A stretch of 64,000 nt of DNA. Source: Vibrio sp. SCSIO 43137. GTDB taxonomy: Bacteria > Pseudomonadota > Gammaproteobacteria > Enterobacterales > Vibrionaceae. The DNA is taken from the NCBI RefSeq assembly GCF_028201475.1, contig NZ_CP116384.1, forward strand, positions 1,054,001 to 1,118,000, written 5' to 3'. Below are positions 33,981 through 42,373 of the stretch, in pieces (the first letter of the stretch is position 1; each line of letters begins with the position of its first letter). The translations under genes and the position numbers were made by a program. The notes under the pieces were generated by a model that saw nothing but the letters and a program-made list of their open reading frames with translations, had not been told where the DNA came from and ran no database searches.

Positions 33981-35519
33981 ATGGCCAGAAGAAACCAGAC
34001 CACCATCAATGAAGAAGTTACATTTTCAGAATCCGCAGAACTTGTTTCAACCACAGATAAGCGTGGTGTAATTACTTACGCCAATGATGAATTTTGCCAG
34101 ATTTCCGGTTACTCCAAACATGAACTGGTGGGCAAAAACCACAACCTTGTCCGTCATCCGGATATGCCCAAAGCCGCCTTTAAAGATCTATGGGCACACT
34201 TAGAGCAGGGGCAAGCCTGGAGAGGCGCGGTAAAAAACCGTTGTAAAGACGGCCGCTACTACTGGGTGGATGCCTTTGTCACACCTATATATGAACATGG
34301 TCAGCTTATCGGCTATCAGTCAGTACGAAGAGTGCTGGCACCGGAGATCCGCAGCAGAGCTGAAAAGCTATATGCTGTTGCCGACAGAGGTAAGAGGATA
34401 ACTGCGAAAATAAAACTGACCACCAAACAGAGAATCTTATTACTATTTGCCATTACGATGGGAGCGGTAAGCGCCAGTGTCTACCTGTCGCCGCTCTACT
34501 CCTTTATTATTCCGTTTGCCACCATCGCTGTGCTATACCATGAGCTGTTTGTCCGTCAGAAGTTCTATGAAGATCTACGGCAAACCTACGACAGTATCTC
34601 AAGGCTGGTATTCTGTAACGATCAGAGCAACTACGCCGAGTACCATATCAAGATGCAGCAAGGCCGGGTTCAGACCATTCTGGGACGGACGCTGGATAGC
34701 AGTAACGTCTTGCTGGATCAGGTTCATTCATTGGAAGATGCCTCTGATCACGCACACCACAATGTAGAAAAAGAGACCATTGAGCTGGAAAAAGTGGCTA
34801 CCTCTATGGAAGAGATGGTTGCAACCATTAACGAAGTGGCCAGAAACAGCGCGGCAACCCTTGAACAGGTGCACAATGCCAACGAAACCTGCCAGCAGGC
34901 TACTGACTATATGGATAAAACCAAAAACGAAGTGTCTAACCTTGCCAGCGAAGTAGAAGCGTCATTCCTGTCTACGGAAGAACTGTCAACTAAGCTGAAT
35001 GATATATCCAGCCTGATGGCAGAAATTCAGGGAATTGCCGAGCAAACCAACCTACTGGCACTTAACGCCGCTATTGAGTCTGCCCGTGCCGGTGAACAGG
35101 GAAGAGGTTTTGCTGTTGTCGCTGACGAGGTAAGGGCGCTCAGCCAGCGAACCCACAAAACCACAGAGAATATCCAGTCTTCTATGGGCAATGTTATGCA
35201 GTCAATTAATGCGCTGACGAACACCATGAAGAATGGCCAGAATGTGGCTAAGGTTTGTATGGACAACACCATGAGCACTCAGCAAACCATTAATGACCTG
35301 AATGGTGTGATGCAAAACATTGAAGATGCCGCTGCGCACATTTCAACGGCAGCCGAAGAGCAGACAGCGGTAGCTAAAGAGGTAAACCAGAATATTGTTG
35401 AGATTCGTAATGCTTCGCAGAGTAACCTGAAAGATGTCGATGAAGTGATTACGCTGGCACACAATATAGAGACCAAGGCGCAGCAACTCGCCTCTCTGGG
35501 GCTGTCATTTAAGCAGTAA
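33981..35519 (+). CDS. aer: Aer-type energy-taxis chemoreceptor
   Basis: 512 residues. The N-terminal PAS domain (about 10-125) has the Aer pattern: [31 protein letters not shown] and [15 protein letters not shown], likely binding FAD. Two closely spaced membrane segments (about 150-195, [17 protein letters not shown] and [13 protein letters not shown]) anchor it without a periplasmic domain. The signalling domain (about 250-512) contains the hairpin tip [20 protein letters not shown] and [17 protein letters not shown]. It reports redox/oxygen state to the chemotaxis kinase. Monocistronic, with a terminator after it. Confidence 0.92.
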   Translation: MARRNQTTINEEVTFSESAELVSTTDKRGVITYANDEFCQISGYSKHELVGKNHNLVRHPDMPKAAFKDLWAHLEQGQAWRGAVKNRCKDGRYYWVDAFVTPIYEHGQLIGYQSVRRVLAPEIRSRAEKLYAVADRGKRITAKIKLTTKQRILLLFAITMGAVSASVYLSPLYSFIIPFATIAVLYHELFVRQKFYEDLRQTYDSISRLVFCNDQSNYAEYHIKMQQGRVQTILGRTLDSSNVLLDQVHSLEDASDHAHHNVEKETIELEKVATSMEEMVATINEVARNSAATLEQVHNANETCQQATDYMDKTKNEVSNLASEVEASFLSTEELSTKLNDISSLMAEIQGIAEQTNLLALNAAIESARAGEQGRGFAVVADEVRALSQRTHKTTENIQSSMGNVMQSINALTNTMKNGQNVAKVCMDNTMSTQQTINDLNGVMQNIEDAAAHISTAAEEQTAVAKEVNQNIVEIRNASQSNLKDVDEVITLAHNIETKAQQLASLGLSFKQ

Positions 35520-35540
35520 CAGTGACACTTTACTAAACGA

Positions 35541-35571
35541 AACCAGCTTGTTTTACAGGCTGGTTTTTTAT
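35541..35571 (+). terminator. Rho-independent terminator of aer
   Basis: Arms AACCAGC / GCTGGTT with a loop of about 11 bases and a T run directly after. Confidence 0.85.
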
Positions 35572-35712
35572 TGCTCTGGATAGATATTCGCCAATACGGC
35601 GGCTATGCATCTCATTTCTGCCACCGAAAACGATTAGATGAGCATTTTCTCTTTGCCCTATGGACATCCCGTACTAAAGTGTTGAGTGGAAAAACTATGC
35701 AGAGCATCTACT

Positions 35713-37242
35713 ATGAGTCTTCAAGATAAATTCCGTCAAATCGCGACGGATCCTCACCTGTCACCGAAACAGAAATCTAACTATCTGGCATTAGAGGCCG
35801 ACGCGGCCATCCCTTATCCGCACATCTCAGACGAGCTAAAAAAAGCGATGGAGAGCGGTGCCATATGCGATATCTTTGAAGGCAATGCGCCTTTTAAACC
35901 AAGATACGTATTGCCGGACTATGCTAAGTTCCTGAAGCAGGGTTCTGAGTATCTTGAGCTGGCTCCTGCAACTAATCTGGACGAAGCATTAAACTCTCTG
36001 ACTATCCTTTATCATCACGTTCCTTCCGTGACCAATATTCCGGTATACATTGGCCAGTTAGATGAAGTTCTTCTGCCTTACGTAGGTGATACCGACGAAG
36101 AGACCCTTTACCAGAAGCTAAAACTATTCTGGATTATGCTGGACAGAACTCTGCCTGATGCCTTTATGCACGCCAATGTCGGTCCGACAGACAACATTGT
36201 CTGCCGCACCATTCTTAAGGTAGACGCAGAGCTTAAACAGATTGCGCCTAACCTGACCTTTATGCATGATCCGGAGCAGACACCAGACGACCTGCTACGC
36301 TTAGCGGCCAGTTGCATCTGCGAATGTAGCAAACCGCATATTGCTAACTACCCTATTCATGCAAACACCTTTGATGAGAAGGGCTTTGCTATCGTTAGCT
36401 GCTACAACTCTCTTCCACTGGCGGGCGGTGCAAACACCCTTGTACGCCTGAACCTGAAAGAAGTAGCAAAAGACGCAAAAGACAGCAGCGACTTTATCGA
36501 ATCCACACTGCCTCACTACTGTGACCTGATGTATGAGCTAATTGAAGCGCGTACCCAGTTCCTGCATAACGACTCTAACTTCTTCAACAGCTTCCTTGTT
36601 CAGGAAGAGATTATCTATGAAGACAGATTCGCGCCTATGTTCGGCATCTACGGTATGGCCGAAGCAGTAAATATGCTGAATGAGAAAGAGCAGATTTCTG
36701 CACGTTACGGCTTAGATGAGCAAGCTAACAAGCTGGGCCACCGAATCTCCGCGACTCTGGACAGTATCGTTAAGCAGACGCCTGTCAGCTATGGCTGGCA
36801 CGGCCGTGCACTTCTGCATGCTCAGGGCGGCATCAGTCTGGATAAAGAGGTAACACCGGGCGTACGTATTCCTTACGGTGACGAGCCTGATCCGGTTACT
36901 CATATTAATGCGCTGGCAGAACACCATCAGTATTATTCATCAGGCATTAGCGACATTCTGACCATTGATGAAACCGTGAAAGATAACCCTGAAGCCATGT
37001 TCCAGTTGGCGAAGGGTGCCCTGTCTATCGGCTTCCGAGAGTTTACCGCCAACGTGGCATCCAACGATCTGGTTCGCGTAACCGGCTATATGATTAAGCT
37101 GTCTGATATAGCTAAGTTTGCCGAAAATGGTTCCAGAACCAACACCACCGGGCTGGGTGCAGAAGCGGCACAAAACACCAATATTCTTAACCGTAAACCT
37201 CGCGTAGCAAGTCATGAGCAATCTCCGGGCTACGGTCAGTAA
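35713..37242 (+). CDS. yjjI: YjjI-family glycyl-radical enzyme
   Basis: 509 residues from the ATG at 35713; a GTG at 35686 is also in frame, and neither has a strong ribosome site. Recognised as the YjjI (DUF3029) family from its body (YLALEADAAIPYPHIS, AFMHANVGPTDNIVC, VVS-type SCYNSLPLAGGANT and GWHGRALLHAQGG) and from the overlapping gene for its activase. A glycyl-radical enzyme would act anaerobically on an unidentified substrate through a Cys thiyl radical. The C-terminus has RVASHEQSPGYGQ, not the textbook RVxGY, so which Gly carries the radical is unclear. It overlaps yjjW by 29 bases. Confidence 0.88.
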   Translation: MSLQDKFRQIATDPHLSPKQKSNYLALEADAAIPYPHISDELKKAMESGAICDIFEGNAPFKPRYVLPDYAKFLKQGSEYLELAPATNLDEALNSLTILYHHVPSVTNIPVYIGQLDEVLLPYVGDTDEETLYQKLKLFWIMLDRTLPDAFMHANVGPTDNIVCRTILKVDAELKQIAPNLTFMHDPEQTPDDLLRLAASCICECSKPHIANYPIHANTFDEKGFAIVSCYNSLPLAGGANTLVRLNLKEVAKDAKDSSDFIESTLPHYCDLMYELIEARTQFLHNDSNFFNSFLVQEEIIYEDRFAPMFGIYGMAEAVNMLNEKEQISARYGLDEQANKLGHRISATLDSIVKQTPVSYGWHGRALLHAQGGISLDKEVTPGVRIPYGDEPDPVTHINALAEHHQYYSSGISDILTIDETVKDNPEAMFQLAKGALSIGFREFTANVASNDLVRVTGYMIKLSDIAKFAENGSRTNTTGLGAEAAQNTNILNRKPRVASHEQSPGYGQ

Positions 37243-38080
37243 GATACTCAACTTTTCCTGTGTTGACGGGCCTGGTAACAGGCTCGTCATTTTTCTTCAG
37301 GGCTGCAATTTTAACTGCCAGAGTTGTCATAACCCGCATACTATCGACCTATGCGACCATTGTGGCGACTGCGTAGAAGGCTGCCCGGAAAATGCCCTTT
37401 CCATGCAGGATGGCAAGGTGGTGTGGGACAAAACCTTGTGCACTCAGTGCGATGAATGCCTGAAAAACTGCTCCCGCCAGTCTACTCCGAAGACAGAATC
37501 CTACAGTGTGGAAGAGATGTTAGCGCTAATCCGCAAGCACAGCCCTTTCCTTAGCGGTGTAACAGTCACCGGTGGAGAAGCGACACTACAAGCCCGTTTT
37601 ATTGCCGAAGTGTTTTCTGCCATTAAGCAGGACAAAGCACTCAGCCATCTTAGTTGTATGGTCGATAGCAACGGCTTCCTGAGTGAAACCGGCTGGCAGA
37701 AGCTTCTGCCGGTAACCGACGGCACCATGATAGATTTAAAGGCGTGGCAACAAGAAACGCACTTACGTCTTACCGGAAGAGATAACCATAAAGTAATGCA
37801 AAGCATTCAACTGCTCGCCAGTGAGAATAAGTTGTATGAACTGAGGTTACTGCTGATACCCGGACAAACAGATCTGGAAACAGAAGTCGATGCCCTCGCC
37901 AACTTTCTCACCCAGCTTCCGCCAGAAGTCCGCATTAAGCTGAACGCCTTCCAGACTCACGGCGTAACCGGCACCGCATCAGACTGGCCGGCATGCAGCA
38001 AAGAGCAGATTGAAGGCTTTGCAGAAAAACTAAACCAGAGAGGCATCAGCAATCTGGTACTGCCGACGGTTTATCTGTAG
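37214..38080 (+). CDS. yjjW: YjjW-family radical-SAM glycyl-radical enzyme activase
   Basis: 288 residues. The radical SAM cluster motif CxxxCxxC is CNFNCQSC (residues 30-37). A ferredoxin-like insert with two clusters follows (CDHCGDCVEGC and CTQCDECLKNC), as in the auxiliary-cluster class of activating enzymes. The SAM-binding VTVTGGEATLQ follows. It would abstract a hydrogen from the C-terminal glycine of YjjI under anaerobic conditions. The 29-base overlap with yjjI points to coupled synthesis of enzyme and activase. The last gene of the pair. Confidence 0.92.
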   Translation: MSNLRATVSKILNFSCVDGPGNRLVIFLQGCNFNCQSCHNPHTIDLCDHCGDCVEGCPENALSMQDGKVVWDKTLCTQCDECLKNCSRQSTPKTESYSVEEMLALIRKHSPFLSGVTVTGGEATLQARFIAEVFSAIKQDKALSHLSCMVDSNGFLSETGWQKLLPVTDGTMIDLKAWQQETHLRLTGRDNHKVMQSIQLLASENKLYELRLLLIPGQTDLETEVDALANFLTQLPPEVRIKLNAFQTHGVTGTASDWPACSKEQIEGFAEKLNQRGISNLVLPTVYL

Positions 38081-38111
38081 TTCTGATTAATCTAAACCAA
38101 ACAGCTCTAGG

Positions 38112-38417
38112 CTATAGCAAAAAATCACTATCAACCACCAGCTCTATTTCGACTAAGTCACCCAACTGAATCTTATGTTTTTGCCGTATCTTGGCTGTTA
38201 ATGGCAAAAGGTAAGCCGCGGATTTCTTGTCATACCATAGTGACGTTGACCATTTACTATCCTGATAAATCGCTTCTGTTTTTAACCTTCCCCAGCCAGA
38301 TTCAAGGCTTCCGTGTGCCATGCGAATATGCTTTGATAGGGCATCAGGTAAGGTTAAAAAGTGCCAGCCACCCTGCCCGGCACTTTTCCAAAGCCTTGCT
38401 TGAAAACGGTAATTAAT
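38112..38417 (-). CDS. DUF1905-family protein with no canonical start codon
   Basis: The first ATG (38321) would give 69 residues, but the same frame continues upstream with clear family sequence: GQGGWHFLTLPDALSKHIR, just before the ATG. The rest of the domain is GWGRLKTEAIYQDSKWSTSL, DKKSAAYLLPLTAKIR and LGDLVEIELVV. The full 101-residue domain is only recovered by starting at ATT (38415-38417), which overlaps the TAA of the upstream exported protein (38413-38415). No ATG, GTG, TTG or CTG lies in between. Options are a rare ATT start with coupling, a mutated start (ATG to ATT), or a shorter non-functional product. The biochemical role of DUF1905 is unknown. Confidence 0.65.
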   Translation of the reverse strand: MNYRFQARLWKSAGQGGWHFLTLPDALSKHIRMAHGSLESGWGRLKTEAIYQDSKWSTSLWYDKKSAAYLLPLTAKIRQKHKIQLGDLVEIELVVDSDFLL

Positions 38418-38778
38418 CTTTAGTTACCCCGCCCATTTTGTTGTAATAAGAAAATATCATCGACTCTTCGTCCATCAGGCCAAATACTTCCTGCGCTTGC
38501 GGGTTTGCCATCACCTGCTCAGAAGCAGCCTTTGCATCTTCTATTGATTCCCATGTAATAAAATCGAACCAACGTTTATTATCTTCGCTGTAGTAAAACG
38601 CTCTCGATTTAAAGCCGTCAAACTTTTCTACTATAGCATTCAGGCTCTCTATGGACTGTTGCTGCTGTTCAAGTGAAACTCCTTGTTTGTATTTAAAGGA
38701 GATAATTTCATAACTGTCGTTTGCGAATGCGCTGCTGGCTATTGTCATAATCAAAATTCCTATTAGTCGTTTTCTCAT
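38413..38778 (-). CDS. Exported ABM-type (dimeric alpha/beta barrel) protein
   Basis: 121 residues with a signal peptide (about 1-19, LIGILIMTIASSAFAN). The mature part has the pattern of an antibiotic-biosynthesis-monooxygenase-like barrel: YEIISFKYKQGV, a helix ending NAIVEKFDGF, strand RAFYYSEDNKRWFDFITWES, then EDAKAASEQVMANPQAQEVF. No catalytic residues can be assigned. It is divergent from a WYL regulator with an operator-like repeat between them, so that regulator probably controls it. The DUF1905 frame begins at its stop. Confidence 0.7.
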   Translation of the reverse strand: MRKRLIGILIMTIASSAFANDSYEIISFKYKQGVSLEQQQQSIESLNAIVEKFDGFKSRAFYYSEDNKRWFDFITWESIEDAKAASEQVMANPQAQEVFGLMDEESMIFSYYNKMGGVTKD

Positions 38779-38824
38779 TTTAACCTCGCGGTTTCCTTGC
38801 TGAAATTAAGCTTAGCTTTTAATA

Positions 38825-38839
38825 TGACAAAATATGTCA
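38825..38839. promoter_or_regulatory. Operator-like inverted repeat between the ABM gene and the WYL regulator
   Basis: TGACA-N5-TGTCA, lying 46 bases upstream of the ABM gene start and overlapping an ATG at 38834. Placement suggests autoregulation and control of the divergent gene. Confidence 0.5.
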
Positions 38840-38854
38840 CATTACTTTCGAGCT

Positions 38855-39589
38855 ATGGCAAACAACAGTTTTCAAAACAAAAAGCGCAGACAAGACGAGA
38901 TACTCAACTGCTTGCGGGATAAATCTTACTGGACGGCCTTGGAGTTAAGTAAGAGAGTAGCAACAAGCCAGCGCACTTTAATGAGAGACTTGGCCGAGCT
39001 AAAAGAGTCCGGCATTCCCATTGAGTCAGATCGGGGAAGAGGCGGCGGTATCAGGCTCAATGGCCGCTGGGGACTTGGACGCCTGCAACTTAGCTCAACG
39101 GAAGTAATTTCACTTTTGTTGGCACTCGCCATTGTGGAAAGCATTAATCCGCCGGTTTTGCTGTCTAACTTGTCCTCTATCAGAAACCGGATATCGGCCT
39201 CTTTTCCTGAGCAACAACGGAAAAACATAGACGAGCTTCGTTCCAGAATACAAATTGGCGGCAATGCCTCTGCGGCAGTAGTCGACAGTTACGAACTACC
39301 AAATACGGAACCGATGCCGGTTATATCGCAAGGATTTCTGGATATGAAAACGCTCGAAATTGAATATATCTCAGAAAAACAGCAAGTCACTCAGCGGGTT
39401 GTTGAGCCCCAAATGCTACTGCTTAACTGGCCGGCGTGGTATTTGCTCTGTTGGGACAGATTAAGGGATGAAGTCCGGATGTTCCGTATTGACAGAATAC
39501 AGCGGGCAACCGTCAGTAATGAGTCATTTTCACTAAAAAAACGTAGCGTTTTGCTGGAAAATCTAGAGCACTTTTTCGATGATCTTTAA
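38855..39589 (+). CDS. HTH-WYL (YafY-type) transcriptional regulator
   Basis: 244 residues from the ATG at 38855; the in-frame ATG at 38834 lies inside the inverted repeat and is less likely. An N-terminal DeoR-like HTH (about 10-70: SKRVATSQRTLMRDLAELKE) is followed by the wing SDRGRGGGIRL. The WYL domain (about 135-215) has the core NWPAWYLLCWDRLRDEVRMF and the partner arginine in FRIDRIQRA. WYL domains bind nucleic-acid-like or small ligands. Probable target: the divergent ABM-type gene. Confidence 0.85.
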   Translation: MANNSFQNKKRRQDEILNCLRDKSYWTALELSKRVATSQRTLMRDLAELKESGIPIESDRGRGGGIRLNGRWGLGRLQLSSTEVISLLLALAIVESINPPVLLSNLSSIRNRISASFPEQQRKNIDELRSRIQIGGNASAAVVDSYELPNTEPMPVISQGFLDMKTLEIEYISEKQQVTQRVVEPQMLLLNWPAWYLLCWDRLRDEVRMFRIDRIQRATVSNESFSLKKRSVLLENLEHFFDDL

Positions 39590-39606
39590 ATATATAGAGG
39601 CTAATG

Positions 39607-39630
39607 GAAGTTAGGCGTGTGGCTAACTTC
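39607..39630. terminator. Hairpin between the WYL regulator and vapC
   Basis: Arms GAAGTTAG / CTAACTTC with an 8-base loop, between convergent genes. Weak T runs on both strands, so termination efficiency is uncertain. Confidence 0.5.
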
Positions 39631-39633
39631 TCC

Positions 39634-40035
39634 TTAGTAAGTCCAATCTTCAAACTTCAAGCCTTCTACACGCTGAAACTCTCTTCTGTTATTCGTTATA
39701 AGTACACAATCAGTAGCAATGGCGTGTCCGGCAATCGCTGTATCGTTATTACCTATCGGTGTACCTTTCGCCATTAGATCACGCTTAACTTGAATTGTAG
39801 CGTCAACAGCTGCTTTATCCCAAGGTAGAATTTCATCAACACGTTTAAGAAACTCATCAACAAGCACTACATGTTTAGGAGCGGCTTTTTTACCTAATAG
39901 TCCATACTGCATTTCTTGATACGTTATTGCAGAGATAACTATTCGGTGTTGCTTTCCAACCACTGCTTGAAGCTTTTGCAATACGGTTATTGGCTGCTCT
40001 CTCATAATAAAAGAGCAGATACATGTATCGAGCAT
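39634..40035 (-). CDS. vapC: VapC-family PIN-domain toxin
   Basis: 133 residues from the ATG at 40035 (MLDTCICSFI), preceded by AGGA at 9 bases spacing; a longer in-frame start overlapping vapB exists but adds non-family sequence. PIN-domain acidic residues are in place: MLDT, the glutamate in ITYQEMQYG, NNDTAIAGHA and the late ITNNRREF. An Mg-dependent RNase that typically cleaves tRNA to stop growth; neutralised by VapB. It lies 13 bases after the vapB stop. Confidence 0.9.
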   Translation of the reverse strand: MLDTCICSFIMREQPITVLQKLQAVVGKQHRIVISAITYQEMQYGLLGKKAAPKHVVLVDEFLKRVDEILPWDKAAVDATIQVKRDLMAKGTPIGNNDTAIAGHAIATDCVLITNNRREFQRVEGLKFEDWTY

Positions 40036-40048
40036 ATAATTGATTTTC

Positions 40049-40282
40049 CTACTCAAAATTAAACCGCCCTTCATCTGCGATCACATCTTCGCGGTCAGAC
40101 ATAAAATCGTTGTCAGCCTTGCCTTGTTCAGCAAATGACAACCAATCTGGTCTGGCCGGACGCAAAGTGATTACATCACCATCCTTATTAATTTCCAGCT
40201 CATTAACTCCATCAAACTCAAATTCTTTTGGTAACCGAACCGCTTGGTTCTTCCCGTTTTTAAAGATTGATACTGTTCTCAT
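40049..40282 (-). CDS. vapB: VapB-family antitoxin
   Basis: 77 residues. The N-terminal AbrB-like swapped-hairpin DNA-binding fold (SIFKNGKNQAVRLPKEFEFD, GDVITLRP) is followed by a C-terminal toxin-binding segment ending EGRFNFE. It forms an operon with vapC. VapB-VapC complexes usually repress their own promoter. The CATATG palindromes just upstream are the obvious operator. Confidence 0.9.
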   Translation of the reverse strand: MRTVSIFKNGKNQAVRLPKEFEFDGVNELEINKDGDVITLRPARPDWLSFAEQGKADNDFMSDREDVIADEGRFNFE

Positions 40283-40298
40283 AACACCCTCCCCAAAG

Positions 40299-40356
40299 GC
40301 ATATGTCTAACATATGTTCAGTGTAGCCTCCACGTGACATATGTCAAGCATATGCT
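40299..40356 (-). promoter_or_regulatory. Probable VapB operator: four CATATG-centred sites
   Basis: CATATG at 40300, 40311, 40338 and 40349. Three lie inside perfect palindromes: AACATATGTT, TGACATATGTCA and AGCATATGCT. Centre spacings are 11, 27 and 11 bases, i.e. two pairs each one helical turn apart. They sit 17-75 bases before vapB. Confidence 0.7.
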
Positions 40357-40525
40357 CAAGGGGTGGTTATTCAACCTTTCCAACCTTAGCTGTACCAAAA
40401 GAAGTATAAAATAACAAAAATGAAACTATGGATTCACCGAACACTATGATGATGAAACCGCAGTTTCACTTTAATAATTTGTGCTATCGCTCCCATGTAA
40501 TCGCGGAATGTAAACATACCTTTAG

Positions 40526-40549
40526 AAAACCAGAGACACCTCTGGTTTT
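40526..40549 (-). terminator. Terminator of the gluzincin-like gene
   Basis: Ten-base perfect arms AAAACCAGAG / CTCTGGTTTT with a 4-base loop, 15 bases after the stop codon on the minus strand; symmetric enough to act in both directions. Confidence 0.8.
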
Positions 40550-40564
40550 TACCAGTGTAAAAAA

Positions 40565-41821
40565 CTATAAGTATTTTTTCTCCAATTCCAGCCAGCGTTC
40601 GATACCGACTTTTTTTGTTATCGAATCAACAAATTGTTTCGGTAGTTCTGTCTCCCACTCCATATTTAACAATGAAAGATAGCTATCAAGTGAACTCCCC
40701 TTAGAACCTAACTCGTTATCAAGCTCAGCCCAGAAAGCAACACCTTTGGTATAAAACAAACCGTAATACCGGTAGTTCTGCCTCTTAGTAACTTCGTCAT
40801 TAGCAAGGTACAGACCCATGTTTCCGGCCGGAAAATTGGCAGCTATAGACTGCCAGTACTCGACAGGGTCTGCGAACTTGTATAACGTTTCACTCAACGA
40901 CTTCTTAGCATAGTATTCCGCAAGAGCTTCATTAGCCCATAGTGGAGCAGGAATAGAAGAAAGAAAGTGAATGGATTCATGGGCTGATATTTTCAATAAG
41001 TGCTTGATAGCGTCAGTTGCTAGTTGTCCGTTTTCAACAGCAACATTTGAAATATATATTCGGTTACCGGCTGCCCCACTGATACTGCCCGTACTTTTGT
41101 CCCGCTTAAGCCATACCAACGACCACGGCTCCATCTTTTTAACGTCAAAAACAGAGCGAAGGTATCTCACTTGGTTACTCAGTACAGGCAGCCACTCCTC
41201 TTCACGTTGCAACAGTTGCTGTTGATCAGTCATCAGACGAACAGGAACATTATCAATATCTATCTGGTTAACCTTCATGCCCCACACGACAAACAAAGGC
41301 GGATTATCCACTGATGGCAGTTCATGGCAGTTGCGTCTGTCTGTATTGATACATATTTGGCCGCTCTCTTGCCCCTCAACTCTGGGAAAGCTATTCCACT
41401 CTGTAATTACGTACCAGCCATCAGCAGGAGAATAACTATCATTTTGTAACCCTACATCCATTCCGCTTTCGTCAACTTCTGAAAGAGCGAGTTCCCAGAC
41501 AATGCGCTTACAAACAACTACTTTGCCATATTCAATGCTTCGATCCGGCTTATTATCCTGTTGGCATATCAAAGTCGGTTGAAAACTGTCTCGTAACGTT
41601 CTGGACGGTAACATTGTGAGGCTCTGGAAGTTACTCGTGTCAATTTTCACCTTAGCTATCGACGGACGTTCACCGCTAACTTCAACATCATATATTACGG
41701 TTGAACTGGTGGTGGAAGCTCCGACCCAAAAGCTGCTCAGCAGAAGCAGAAACGTGGATAGTGGAATGATACGACCCAAATTAGACGCCTTATGTATACA
41801 GTTGAATATAGTATTAACCAT
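40565..41821 (-). CDS. Predicted secreted gluzincin-like metallopeptidase
   Basis: 418 residues with a hydrophobic export signal (about 18-36, IIPLSTFLLLLSSFWVGAS). The zinc motif is HESIH within KISAHESIHFLSS. A following WANEALAEYYA resembles the W-x-N-E-x-x-A-E-Y third-ligand region of M1/M61-type peptidases, but here it is only 13 residues after the motif instead of the usual 18-20. The N-terminal 200 residues (with paired cysteines, QICINTDRRNCHEL) match nothing I recognise. Both zinc motif and glutamate appear intact, so activity is plausible. AT-richer than the core genes; probably accessory. Confidence 0.6.
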   Translation of the reverse strand: MVNTIFNCIHKASNLGRIIPLSTFLLLLSSFWVGASTTSSTVIYDVEVSGERPSIAKVKIDTSNFQSLTMLPSRTLRDSFQPTLICQQDNKPDRSIEYGKVVVCKRIVWELALSEVDESGMDVGLQNDSYSPADGWYVITEWNSFPRVEGQESGQICINTDRRNCHELPSVDNPPLFVVWGMKVNQIDIDNVPVRLMTDQQQLLQREEEWLPVLSNQVRYLRSVFDVKKMEPWSLVWLKRDKSTGSISGAAGNRIYISNVAVENGQLATDAIKHLLKISAHESIHFLSSIPAPLWANEALAEYYAKKSLSETLYKFADPVEYWQSIAANFPAGNMGLYLANDEVTKRQNYRYYGLFYTKGVAFWAELDNELGSKGSSLDSYLSLLNMEWETELPKQFVDSITKKVGIERWLELEKKYL

Positions 41822-41837
41822 AGAAAACAGAAAAAAT

Positions 41838-42079
41838 TCAAACTATGGCAATTAATACCTGATACGCCCACTTTGTGGTCATAAACGACTTAGCGATAAC
41901 AATCTCATCGGCATAAGGCAAAAACAGTTCCCAAACGACTGCCCCGCCACCCACGATAAGTACATCTTCGGAATCTTTATACTTATTCACGACCTGCATA
42001 TAGTCCGTTACAACGGTTGCTTTAGTGTTGCCCCGCAAATCGGCTGGACGAGAGCTAGAAGCTTTTCTCCACCCATTAC
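41838..42079 (-). pseudogene. Remnant of a dihydrofolate-reductase-fold gene
   Basis: The frame contains the C-terminal part of a DHFR/RibD-type domain: a strand ending ATVVTDYMQVV, helix NKYKDSED, then VLIVGGGAVVWELFLPYADE and IVIAKS. The GG loop and following helix are diagnostic. The N-terminal half with the folate-binding residues is missing, and the end turns into unrelated residues (TTKWAYQVLIAIV). The frame only begins inside the adjacent YkgJ-type gene. Most likely a decayed fragment left by insertion or recombination; a tiny functional protein is unlikely. Confidence 0.55.
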
Positions 42080-42367
42080 CTATCTGTAACTGTGCACTTC
42101 TTGGCATTCATAAGAACCCATCTCAAACTCCCGACATATCCAGGTGCGATTTTCATAAATACTGCACTTGAAGGTGTCTCTGTCTAAAGCTGAACACCAA
42201 CCATCTTCCAGCCTGAGCATGATTTCTCCGCCCCAAGCATCCCTACTTATATGCTCCTCTGGAACTGAAGTGTCTGAAACAATCATCACTTCAAGGCGGC
42301 AACAGCAAGCCTTACAGTTTGAGCAACTAATATTGGCTTTAATTTCGCTTTTGTCGGGTGTGTTCAT
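42080..42367 (-). CDS. YkgJ-family cysteine-cluster protein
   Basis: 95 residues with a metal-binding array: CSNCKACCCRLEV near the N-terminus, then CSALDRDTFKCSIYENR and WICREFEMGSYEC. This is the CxxCxxCC pattern of YkgJ proteins, thought to hold zinc or iron. A small gene lies 6 bases upstream, suggesting a bicistronic unit. The C-terminus ends normally just before the DHFR remnant. Its role is unknown. Confidence 0.8.
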   Translation of the reverse strand: MNTPDKSEIKANISCSNCKACCCRLEVMIVSDTSVPEEHISRDAWGGEIMLRLEDGWCSALDRDTFKCSIYENRTWICREFEMGSYECQEVHSYR

Positions 42368-42373
42368 AGAGTC

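Noticed and set aside
39607..39660. Possible integron attC site near vapC (GTTAGGC and CTAAC present)
   Set aside because: The bases form a simple 8-bp hairpin between convergent genes; the paired R/L boxes and length of an attC site are missing, and no series of such sites or an integrase is present.
40428..40682. 84-codon plus-strand frame over the 3' end of the peptidase gene
   Set aside because: It crosses the terminator hairpin and is antisense to clear coding sequence.
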